Of a stretch of DNA of 64,000 nucleotides, positions 49,038-60,200 are shown piece by piece. The DNA is from Acanthaster planci (Eukaryota; Echinodermata; Asteroidea; Valvatida; Acanthasteridae), in NCBI RefSeq assembly GCF_001949145.1, contig NW_019091379.1, forward strand, positions 1,919,537 to 1,983,536. Reading direction: 5' to 3'. Each line of letters starts with the position of its first letter. The stretch's first letter is position 1. The notes beneath the pieces were generated by a model. The model saw nothing but the letters and a program-made list of their open reading frames with translations. It did not search any database and was not told where the DNA came from. The translations under genes and the position numbers were made by a program.

Positions 49038-50410
49038 TTAATAAAACTTCATGGTTGAATCCTGCCACTTTGCACATTTTTCCATTTTCTTCACCCATTA
49101 CATCACTTCGCCCATTTGCCACTTCTGCTTCTTAATGGATTCGATCATTGTATCTTAAAAAAAAAAATTGCACACAGTGGAACTTTGAAAGTAAACTATG
49201 CAGAGATTTGTCACAGGCCTACTTGCCTGTAATGCATGTATTATTACCAAGCGAATATTGTGTTTGAGAAGTGGCGCTTCGGCGAAATGATTGTGGGTGA
49301 AGTGGCCAACACCACCTTGCCCTCCTTTTCTTAATACATTTACTTTGATGTTCCGTCCTTTCTGTGATTCACTATTTTTCGTATTGGTATGAGCTTCTGT
49401 TCCATGTTCTGTCCGACAGTCAATCACCCGATTAAAATTTTTCTTCAAAGAGGTAGATAAAAACAGTGTTTTCTTTCTCTATGTTTGCTTTAATGGTCCA
49501 TGATTCTTGGATCTGGGTGCAAACGAAATAGCCCGAGTTATCAAGATTTCCCTCGAATTAAACGACCACAGCAGGACCTTACGAAGTTGAAAGAAACTTA
49601 TTACTGGTGATCGCAAAACCGGCAAACGAACTCTGGTAAAACTTGGGCACCTAATAAGGCTTAACAATAACTCCTGACATACAGGTACTATACGTGTTGG
49701 TCAGTTGTACAGGAACCCTTGTAATGTTACGGAAGCACAGACGGACCACGGCCAACGCATATTTAAAGGTGGTTCACTAGACGTGGTCATTTTAATGCAC
49801 CCTTGCGCAAGATAGTAGCTAGCCGCAGCAAGATAGTTATTTAAAAAATAAAATGCGAGATATATTTTTAAATGGTTGGATCGTGTCCTCCCACAATCCC
49901 GTGAAAGTTCTGTTGTGAAATTGAAAGTGTAGAATAAGCTTCGACGCATTGAAGGAGTTTGATAAACCTTTCAATTTTCTCGTAACGATTTTGTTATCCT
50001 ATCGTAGCAAGAAGATGGTGAACACTTTTTGTTAATTTTTACATTGGCTACTCAGCGAAAAAACTGATTTCATTCATTTTCAAGAGGTCAATTTTTCTGG
50101 CTTGGCCGGTTTCATTTTAGAGAGTTACTCTGCAGAAGCAACAGCCGTTGATAGACTGGTTATTTAGGCCCAATGCTTCTCTGTCTCAAAGGACTAGATG
50201 TCAATTCTGTTGTTCAGGTGTTACAGCCAGCTCACTGTTGATGAGTCAGGTGTTGTTAGATCAATGTCATTAGGTGGTTTTAGGATGGGACACTCACCCA
50301 TGATATGTTGGGCCGACTGCTCTGGCTGGTTGCATACAAGGGTTTCTGTTTCTCGTTTCTCGACTCATGGAAGTACCGCCGAACCGGCCCACCTCGGTTC
50401 TTAGGCGGTT

Positions 50411-50441
50411 GAGCGTGGTCCATTCCTGATGGACCATGCTC
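50411..50441. repeat. Palindrome GAGCGTGGTCCAT / ATGGACCATGCTC
   Basis: Thirteen-base arms with one mismatch and a five-base loop; the flanks GGTT and AAGAACC extend the pairing imperfectly. Function unknown. Confidence 0.7.
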
Positions 50442-50717
50442 AAGAACCTATTTGCGCTTAAAGATAGGTCTGGCTATATTTTTCAACGAGTTATCAATCA
50501 AATATTGTGGCGAAACAGGGTAGCTGCGCAGACTTGTGTTTAGTCTGGGTCATTAATAATTCAGGCACGTCTAAATTCATGCATTAAACATGCAGCGGCA
50601 ACCAATCAGAGGCGCGCATTACCTTGGGGCTGGGCGCAGGCTGCGTGGGTTGCCAGGACTGCTCAAGATGGTAGCGTGCCAACCAGAGCTCTGTGGAGTT
50701 GTGTTCTGAGTTTCGAG

Positions 50718-50755
50718 TGTACATGTACATGTACATGTACATGTACATGTACATT
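50718..50755. repeat. ATGTAC microsatellite
   Basis: About six uninterrupted copies of the self-complementary hexamer ATGTAC, ending about 50 bases left of the second N gap. Confidence 0.95.
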
Positions 50756-50803
50756 GTGTGTAAATCTGACGTACGACCGCTGGTGGTTGGGGATCTACCT
50801 CAA

Positions 50804-50873
50804 NNNNNNNNNNNNNNNNNNNNNNNNNNNNNNNNNNNNNNNNNNNNNNNNNNNNNNNNNNNNNNNNNNNNNN
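50804..50873. other. Assembly gap (70 N)
   Basis: Run of N. The sequence immediately to its right is the first copy of a 113-base direct repeat, so the gap probably hides more repeat units. Confidence 1.
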
Positions 50874-51142
50874 CATTTTGGGGGCCAAACAATCTCTTTT
50901 TTCAAAAGATACTGTGGAAGGGGGCACTTTTAATGCTAATGAGCTGGTCAGAAATTCTCACTTGAATTAGTGGTCTGCACCCTCAAAGACCCGGGGAGTT
51001 GATCCTGGCGACGATTTACACAATCTCACCATTTTGGGGGCCAAACAATCTCCTTTTTCAAAAGATACTGTGGAAGGGGGCGCTTTTAATGCTAATGAGC
51101 TGGTCAGAAATTCTCACTTGAATTAGTGGTCTGCACCCTCAA
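50874..51142. repeat. 113-base direct repeat, two copies, beside the gap
   Basis: Copies at 50,874-50,986 and 51,030-51,142, from CATTTTGGGGGCCAAACAAT to GTGGTCTGCACCCTCAA, differ at about two bases. The spacer is 43 bases, giving a period of 156. The first copy starts exactly at the gap edge. Confidence 0.95.
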
Positions 51143-51699
51143 GTGTACCTGGTGCGATCGGTTAGTGTGGTGCTTGTTCTCAGTTGTTGGAGCTGCCGAT
51201 TATATCAAATCTCCATGAAGATTGGGGAATCGTTAGACGGTCTCGTTTATTTAAGAAGCGGTAGATTATAGGGTTAGGGAACCCGTGTGAACCAGTTAAT
51301 TGGGGAATTAGCGAAGCTTAGACTAGAAGGATTGTGTGCCGTTGTTCCATGCTTTTTAGCATAGCGACGGTTGGTTGCGGTCCTGGTCTGGGAGCTTGCT
51401 TTCCTCGTTCAAGTGAGGTTTACTGGGTGCAGGTTTCGGTTAGAGTCTGGTGAGGACTATTATAATCGCCCTCTTAATCAACTTACCTGTGTTATTTCAT
51501 AATAACTTGAAGTGGGTGAGGGTTATTCAAGTCACCTTAAACCTTGTTGCAATTTGGGAACTGTGTTGCTTCGAAAGGCAGTATAGATTATTCTTGTATA
51601 AGTGTACCCTGTTGTGTTGGACAATTACGAAGAATGTAATTGCTTGTGTGATCAAGACTTACCAGTTATAAGCCATCGGTAGATTATTTATTTAGACTT

Positions 51700-51780
51700 G
51701 AGGGTTACCCTGATCACTGTGAGGTTTACCTGGTTATTGTAAGGGTTACCCTGATCACCGTGAGGGTTATTCTGGTGTAG
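51700..51780. repeat. Imperfect 21-base tandem repeat, about four copies
   Basis: Units starting near 51,700, 51,721, 51,741 and 51,762 vary around GAGGGTTACCCTGATCACT. No coding frame is preserved. Confidence 0.7.
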
Positions 51781-52493
51781 GTTAAGGATAAGGCTGATTA
51801 ATCACGTTCGTGGTACAGTTGACCACGTAGGACTAGATCCCCGTGAGGATAATTTTTGTATGTAGTTAATTGCTGTTGTATGTAAAAAACGGATAACTGA
51901 GCACTGACATTGAAGTTGTCCATCGCGGCTGGAAGAGTCGATGCATGAAGGGCTTTCATAACTGCAGCCAATCTAAGACTATATTTAAATGTTTTTACAT
52001 GTATACCTGGTGAGATTTTCTGCGTGATGTTTTGCTAGTGCTGCCACTTCTTCTGCATCGGTGTCTCTGCAAGCATAGTTGAAAAGTTGGTTGCATGTGT
52101 TCTGGGATTCAAGTCTTGAAAGCCTGTTATTACATGTTGCATTGGTGCGAACCTGCTATCGTTTGATGTTGATTGGCCGCCATATCCCTTTCCTCTCTTT
52201 AAGTTGTATGTACAATTGGCAGGCATGTAAAGTTTGGATTACTTTGGTTGAACCTATATATTACAGTTCGCTTTCAAATGCATGCAATCATTTACATCTA
52301 ACAGAAATGTCATGTGAATAGAAAGGCTGTTCTTTTTTCAGGCCTGAGAATCTGTTGAAATAAAAGGGACAATAAAGGCAGTTCAATTCCTTATAAACTA
52401 TACGGTGGCGGAAACCTATCTAATCTTTGTCGGTGGGAAATGTAGGTGTCAGGGCTTTTCCCAGACTTCCCCGACAAGGACTTCCACAGGATG

Positions 52494-52641
52494 CCAATAG
52501 TTCTATTATCCGTGATTCTGTTGTCAACGATTCGTGTAGCCGGTTGCAATGAACTGCCGGGCCACATTGTTAATTCCTTCGTATTGACAATGTCAATAGT
52601 TCCATTATCCGTGATTCTGCTGTCAACGGTTGTGTATCCGG
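52494..52641. repeat. Direct repeat of about 50 bases, period 98
   Basis: The 52,494-52,543 and 52,592-52,641 segments share AATAGTTC-ATTATCCGTGATTCTG and TGTCAACG, with about five mismatches. Confidence 0.85.
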
Positions 52642-53570
52642 GTGTCAACGAAATTGCCTAAAGAATTCCCTTGTATTCAGGTGAAAGTAGCAGGAGCGCA
52701 TAATATTGAAAGGAACAGATCAATGAAAGCTTCAATTTCATTTTGTGATCACGAAACTGTGAAGGGAATTCTAAGTAAAAAAGCTCCTGGTTAGATCGAG
52801 CCCATCACATAGTGGCTTGACATCAGCAGGTAGGTGTTAGTCTCTCAGTTTGTGTAGAAATATGCGACCCACCATTCCGAAATCAGGCTGATGTATGATG
52901 TTTGGCAATTCCTCTGAGTCTCCCCGACTTTTTTTTACACTTCAGAGTAATCCAACGTCTACATTCTGTCTTGAGAAAGCTGAAGTAATAACGGGCAATG
53001 ACAGAAGAACTTCTAGGAACATGACTGAACAGTCATACTGAGTTTCACTAGGCCTACTTCAGCGATATGACGTTTACCTATACTTCACCCTGGTTTTGGA
53101 ATGGTTGGTCCCATGTTGCTGTAGTAATTTTGTGTGGATATTCGCAAGTGCAGGTAAAGTGTAAATAAGCAGATAGGGATAACTATTAAGCATTACGCAC
53201 TAGCTGTAAATAACAAAATGTAAATTTGAAGCTCTGTATTAAACAGGGGGAAATCTAATTCCTCTACGTCATGCAAAGCATTTGAAGCAAGATATGGGAC
53301 GGGTAGCGCCCCCCCCCTGTTGGTCCTTGTTTGACAGAATCTGAGGAATTCTTTTCAGACATTTGAGGGGGGAGATGATTTGGATAAGAATAGTCTAGAG
53401 TGTATCATGGTTTGGACATGTACCTTGCCAAGTGTAAAGCAAAGTATTTTTTCGGTAGTATTAATATTTGTTTTCACATTTGTGTGTTCTTCCCAAATCG
53501 GTAAATGAAACGAGGGAATGTACCTCAGCAAACTGTATAGAAAGGTATTTTGGGTGAGATGTAATTTAGG

Positions 53571-53632
53571 ATTAACCCCAACAGTCCCCAGTCCTCCAAC
53601 AGGTGAAGGATTGAGGAGGGTTAGGGTTAATA
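53571..53632. repeat. Short hairpin element, family G copy 2
   Basis: Bounded by ATTAACCC and GGGTTAAT, with CAGTCCTCCAACAGGTGAAG inside. That inner sequence recurs at the extreme right of the window (63,975-64,000). Confidence 0.65.
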
Positions 53633-54173
53633 TTTGCACGGTTTGTTCTGCATGTACACGTGAGAGTGTTACTATCTAACTGAAGGCCGCATATCACGCT
53701 GTTTCATGATTTTATATGAAATATGAAAGAGAATCCTATGCAGCCTTCATCACTTGTATCACGGACCATTTACCCATCTACGTGGAGGAGCCCTACTCCG
53801 AGGCTGTGAGCCAATAAATATCATCACATGTTAGGATTTGTTCTGTCAGCTTGTCATGCTCAGATTGTTGTTCCATGCCACCTTGCTGTAGCCTGTGGCT
53901 TTGATGTACTGTAAATGCCACAACGCAGTAGCGCCTGCGCAGTACGAACTAACCTTTGTCATCTTATGAATGGTGCTCGGTCAGCTGAGTAATCTTTTTT
54001 TTTAATTTCACCAAATCATAGACCTTGTATTTTATTGTTTGTTTCAGGGCATGGCCAAACACATGTAGGTGGCAATGATCAATATAAAGCCACAGAGTGA
54101 GGCAGAAACATTTACTTTATCCTGGAGTTTTAGTACTTGACTTTTGCTATCTGGCCTTTTCTCTCCTCAACAG

Positions 54174-54245
54174 GTTTTCTTCCGTTTCCCCACATGCGAC
54201 TCATTCGAATGGTGAGGAATCAGTGGTTGATTCTGTACCGTTAAA
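54174..54245 (+). other. Probable 5' leader of TRPM gene 2, with a short upstream open frame
   Basis: An acceptor-like CTTTTCTCTCCTCAACAG ends at 54,173. The leader has an in-frame TGA at 54,228-54,230 before the chosen start codon. A separate ATG at 54,194 opens a 16-codon frame that stops at 54,242-54,244, one base before the main ATG at 54,246. Confidence 0.45.
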
Positions 54246-57200
54246 ATGTCTCGACGCACACAGTCATTACCGTAAGTGGCGTTTCAGCACTTTAATTTTT
54301 ATTGCGGGCAATTTCAGTTTTTAATTAATCTGTTACTGTGATTCAGCTCAACCAAATCACTTATTGATTCTGCAAAAGTTCTCTGTTTGTATTTTTTTTC
54401 CTCACAACAATCCTCTGCAGCTGTTCTTCGAGAGAGTACAGCATATCAATTTGAAATGTGGCTCTTGAATCAGTCTTGGTACCAAGATGCTCTGCATATG
54501 CATACCGGTGGGGGGGGGAGTGATTCCATCCCTCTTATGAAACTTGGTGGAAATGATTGGTGGAATGCTAGAAAAAGCATACCGCGGCATATTTGTGATG
54601 TCAGTATATGACGTTCATCAGAAAGAAAAATGGAAAGCAATGGTTAAAAAGGGGAATGTTATAAGGCTGTAGTAGAAATAAACAAGATTCCAAGTTCATA
54701 ACTTGTGATCTGATAAACAGCATGGGCAACACTCCAGTTTCCAAGTGTAAGATTAAATGGCCTATGTACATCTTGGGTATACCGGGATCGCATCAGTGAA
54801 TTAATTTAACTCAAAAACAGAAGCATTTTTCTGTATCCGACAAAATTACTGAAATGGGCGGAGTGCCTACGGGACAAACACAATACATGCGATGATGACG
54901 AGACTTGTCCGATGAGTCTGACATTAGAATTTGTGACATCACCACACTGGAAGCTGTCATATTTCATGCTGACATCTAGTATGGTAGTTCCTACTATCTA
55001 GCATTTCCAACGTTCATGTAAGCACTGTCTTCTTCTTTTGATTGCTGAAACTTATGAATATAGCATTTGAGGACCATTGATAACGCCGTTTTATTTACTG
55101 CTTGTTTTTTGTTTACTTGTTGCCTTCATTGACACTAGATATTGTGATTGTTACACTTGTGATATTTAAGTGCTATATAAAGTCTACATGATTTCATTCA
55201 TCATTTTCCTTTTAGAGAACGTATAATTAATGATGGACGGGACGATCCAGACAGGCCTGGAATACCGACGCTCCATCAAATTAATGATTTCATCAGTGCC
55301 ATACCAAGTAGGCTGCTTCAGAATGCAAGTCCGCCAAGGAGTCCTGTCCGGTAGGCTTAATGAGCCAGTTTGATAACCCAACAGCACATGCCCAAAATGA
55401 ACTGCGTCCGCAGTCAATTGGGAACAACAACACGCATGTGCGAGTCTGTCCTATCATCAGCGTGGCCATACGTTGACCCCCATGCATGCTTTGTTTCCGA
55501 ATAAGCTTATGGGCCCCTTTTTGAAATAGCGGACTGGCTCACTAGTTTATCACTCTTCACTATTTTGTTCAAAGTAGCTGTCACACTGGTACCCTTAACC
55601 AATTTGCCCATCAGCCCATCCAGCCAAGTTGCAAAGAAGGTGACCCACCGTTGGCTCTTTGTGAAACCTTTACATTGATAGCAGATTACTTTCTGGGTGG
55701 AAGTCCTTTGTGGGTCAGTTGCACTCTAAAGCTGAAGGCCCTTTAATTTTTTGTTTTGAAATGCAAGACTGGCTTAATATCTGACCTTTAAAAGGTCAAG
55801 GTTTGTCCCACACACCAGCTGAAAAGGCCAGTCTATTGAAAACCTTTAACCTCAACTTTTATTACAAAATTATCGTAAATTTAATTTAATGCTTCATTTG
55901 TGAATAATTATTGCATGCAAGTATTCTGTTCAATTAAACCAGTTTTGTGCTCTTTAAAAAACCAACCAGGGATAGATCCAGTAAGGTTATGAGGAATTGG
56001 ATAGACCCGCCCAAGTTAATGAGTGTGAAGAACTCTTTTCAAGATTTCTCATCGTTTTTTTAGGACGGGTTCCATGATTAATTGAAACAAATGAAACCAA
56101 TTAAAAAGATATAATGTTGATAATGGAAAAAGATTGATAGGACATTGACTAAACAATAAGAAGAATTCATTCTGAACGCAGAGCTTTACATTTATCTCTA
56201 AGTGCTGAACAAAAACCAGTTAATTTTAAGTACCAAAACTTAAAATCTAGATCTTCTAAAAAGGCATGTTTTGACCTGTGAGTTAAAAGTCCGTCACTAT
56301 TAAATATTTCTGAACGGAACCGGTAGTCTCTTCCACAGTAAAAGCACGAAACCATAAGATACCGTACATGGCATATGTATTAAAAGGATTAACTGGTGTT
56401 TTCAACATGAACATTAATATTTGCATGCAGTCAAAGTGACATTGAAATGAATAGGACATCCAGCGATGCAGAAGGAGAGTCTGCCAAGGAAAGCTCTCCT
56501 TGTGTCATCAAATTTGATGGTTTGGAAGGAAATGTAGACGTCAAATATAGAAAGGTAAAACATCTTTTGTACTATTTCACAGAGCAATTTATTTTCAATT
56601 CTCGTCATTCATTTTATCATGCTAAATTGTTAAAATGGTAAGAAATATTAAGTAGGTGTTTTCTCAATACATATCAAATATATAGCAATAAATGTGTAAC
56701 TAATTAATTCACTGAACAGAAACGATGTACTTAATACAAATGCTTTGTACAATGAACCAACAGCATAGCGAGACAACAGAGATGAAAGGGTGGGGGTGGG
56801 GTAATCAGGGAATAGGGAAGGACGAAATTCTTCGAGAGATATGGAAACAAGACAGGTAATTAGCCTTTAAATTGAGGTAAGACGGGCACAGTTGTGTCGG
56901 GGTTGCTGTAGAGTGGTAGATTGCAGCGGGATTGGTACGTGTGCGCATGTATGAAAAAAAATGGTACAGTGAGAATAAGTTAAACGGAATAAACATGAAA
57001 AGGCTTTGTTGGGGACACATGGAATAACATGATACATTTATACTTCGTGGGGTAAAAAAAGAAAAGTAGAAACAGACGAATTGCAGGAAGCTACGTTGCA
57101 TAGGTATGTCGGCGACGTAATACCTGTTTAAACGAATTGAAAGTGTGTAGGATCATCGTTCACTGAGAAGAGATGACTCAGCAGGGAAGTCACTAAGATA

Positions 57201-60200
57201 GACTTTAATATACCGGAGTCGAACACGCGGTGTTTTGGATGTCTCATTGACATCTGATACTGTCATCACACGGTTGCAGACGTCACACGTGCCAAAAAAA
57301 AGGTTTTGGAGAATTTGCCTTTTCACTTCTAAATCAAAGCCCCCAAATGTAGCCTCACCCCACAGCGCATGATTGCTCATTAGCTGGACCTAGGCTTGGA
57401 GTCATTATTATTTTTTCAAACCTGTAAGCAACTATAAACAGGAACAGTTGGCTCGTGGTAGCATGGCTCATACGAACACAAGGGAAATCTACCTGGTTAA
57501 TTGGTACAACTTTCTCGTCTGTCCAGTGTGTGATGACCAGCTCTTCAGGGAGTAGCAATGACATCCTGGACACCCTTACTGATAAATTGAAATGGGCCTT
57601 GAAATTGCCGAAGCTGCTCATCTGCATCCTCGGGGGTGAGGATGCAGTAATGATGTACGACCAGGAGCAAGAAATCTGTAAAGGTCTTGTCAAGACAGTC
57701 CTCAGTAATGGTAAGTGTATTCAAACCAAAAAGTAAAAAAACCAAAGCCTAGGACCACCAAGCCAAAATGCAATATAATCAAACCAAAAGGTAAGGAAGG
57801 GTGAGCACATCTGGCAGTAGGTATTTTCCACTTTGTGCCTGCTTTCGGCTATTTTTTTATATAATGCTCTGTGACTGTCAATTACAAGTACCATACTATG
57901 AGGTATTTATATCTAATTTCAAATGCCTTTTATCCTAATTATACTTCAAAATCACAGCTCGTAACAATATATAATACACTTATGACCTTTCTTTGTCTTT
58001 AAGGAATGAAGTTTTTTTAATCCAATTTGTTGCAAATTATGCATGATGCAGCTGATGCGCATTTACCATCTTAAAGTGTGGTCTAATTATTTCGTCCCAG
58101 CCTCTATACCTGAATGGATAGTATAAGGGTACCAAGTTAATACTATGAAACATCTTCGTCATAAATTAAACCAGCATGAAGGTTGATTTGGAGGGACACC
58201 CTAGTTGTGCTGGTAATGTTTAGATAAAAATAGACTGCTCCATCTTTTCTCAAAATTTTGAAAACATTTCCCCACCAAAACAATCAGTTGTCCCTACCTA
58301 CACTACAATGAACCAAAAAGCATCCCGACCTTTTCACTCCACAGTACAAAGATTTCAGAACAAAATTTCTTGGGGGAAGAGGAGGCCACATTTCTTTTTG
58401 TTTTCCCCCGACACTTTTGAAGGCAGCAGCCCTTGCATTGAGTCTCTTGTTTGCCTGAACTAGATGTTTGGTTATTGACGAGTGGACTCCAGTGTGGACT
58501 AATGAAGAGCATTGGCGAGGCTCTGACAGAGCACGCCGCTGGTCATGCTTTGAGCATGCGAAAGAATCTGGTGGCAATAGGTGTAGCACCCCTCGGTATC
58601 CTACAGCACAAAGAGGAATTTCGTCCTGACAACCCAATCAAACTGAGGCAACGCAGAAAGCATGTGACGCAGAAGGTAAACAAAAAGGGAAAATATTGTC
58701 GTGGGTATTTTGCTCTTCACATGCACCTGACATATATTTATGAAAACTCTGCACTCGTTATTAATCGTCTGAAAGCTTTAGGCAGCTTAACTCACAAGCT
58801 TTAACACTCAGGTGCTTAAAGCATAATTTGTACCAGAAGTTTGATTTTTGGGCAAATGAAAGTACAATAATAGATGTATTAGGACAATTACCACTAACAT
58901 CAAGATGTTTCTACCTTAAGCCTGTCAATGAGCATCATTGCTAGTTGTATTTCCAATCTGACTTTTATCTAGTGTATGCCAGTAATTGAGCTGGACTATA
59001 CTGTCACAGATGACCAAAGTGGCAACAGACTGGATCCAAACCATACTCATTTCATCTTGGTGGGCGACAAGGAGCAAGGCAAGGGTACCGAGGGGAAGTT
59101 GAGGAGTCAACTGGTCAATAAGATAAAGTCGTGGAAGATAGAGGGAACCACAGACAGCCATTGTAAGCGAGGGTCACAGATGTAATTATTTTCAAAGATA
59201 AAAAGTATAGATAGTTGTGGCATCCCCTTTATTTAGTCTGTACTTCACATATACAGATCCCCGGCTGTTGGTTTATAGTGCTTAATTCTACCAATTCCGT
59301 TGTTGTAGAAGTTAGTGCACGGTCCACTTACCTCATGGGCTCCATCCGAGTACAAATGAGAACGGGTGCTTTATTTTCTAGCAATGACTACCCTTTTGCC
59401 GATTATCTACAAAACAATTTGCACATGTTGTTGACTTGTTTCCTTTGTCCTTCATTTTTTCTTTGTTTATTCAGTGAAGGTATACAAAGATAACTGGATA
59501 GACCTATTCCGCATCCTAGCTTCGACTATCCCTAAAAATTACGAGGAGATTGGGCATGAATTTGTGTGATGGATGGCACATCGTCACATTTACACTTTTC
59601 ACAGGCTACATGCATTCACAAGCATGTCACTCATTTCTTAGCATAAGTATATTCAAACAAACAGCAAGAGTTCGGCTTGCAATAGTAACAAAGAGTATAA
59701 CTTTCAAACAGGCTGGGAGTCTCGTGTACACACATAGTGTGCATGCAACTTTTTCTGCATCCACGACTATTGGAGATATAGCAGCATCTGTGATTGCAGA
59801 CTTAAACAGTGGTTCAGGGAGTGTGTTGCACTTACACATTTAAATAATTAAATAAACCACAAACCATTACAGTTAACGCGGTGACCTCTGTACTACTTGT
59901 GTGACCTCATATTTGATTTTTTTACATTCTCGATGTCCCAGCCCGAACTCCTACCGTCTATCTTCTCTTCGGTGGGAATGCTACAGTTTTTGAGACACTT
60001 TTGGATGCTGTGAGGAACAACATTCCAATCATTGTCTTTCCCGAGTCCAAAGGAGCAGCTGAAGTACTTGTTGATGTTATACAGATGGATGATCAGCGCT
60101 ACGCTCCGTGAGTCGACATTTCTTTCCCTTGGTAGCTTAACAGACATCAATTCAGCATTATTATCACGGGCATTACACAATAGAGCGAAATCTGTCGACC

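Larger units (their letters stand above)
46243..54173. other. Repeat-rich spacer between the two TRPM genes
   Basis: Holds foldback element D (46,269), two copies of repeat F (46,857 and 48,555), a 221-codon antisense open frame of unknown meaning (46,962-47,627), a decayed LINE-like fragment (about 48,880-49,037), a palindrome (50,411-50,441), an ATGTAC microsatellite, an N gap with flanking direct repeats (50,804-51,142), a 21-base tandem repeat (51,700-51,780), a 98-base-period direct repeat (52,494-52,641) and repeat G (53,571). No complete gene is recognised. Confidence 0.55.

Noticed and set aside
48715-49041. Plus-strand open frame with a G/C-rich start
   Set aside because: Passes through a poly-G run and overlaps the minus-strand LINE-like fragment; no protein features.
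54421-54507. Exon-like segment with good acceptor, reading VLRESTAYQFEMWLLNQSWY, joinable in phase to a frame ending at 54,271
   Set aside because: Its only reasonable donors leave phase 1, but the next exon (55,216) needs phase 2 and the phase-2 donors would create TGA. The ATG at 54,246 spliced directly to 55,216 fits without it. An alternative transcript cannot be excluded.
57153-57380. Minus-strand 75-codon open frame upstream of TRPM gene 2 exon 4
   Set aside because: No recognisable family, no matching splice partners on the minus strand, and it lies within a TRPM intron.
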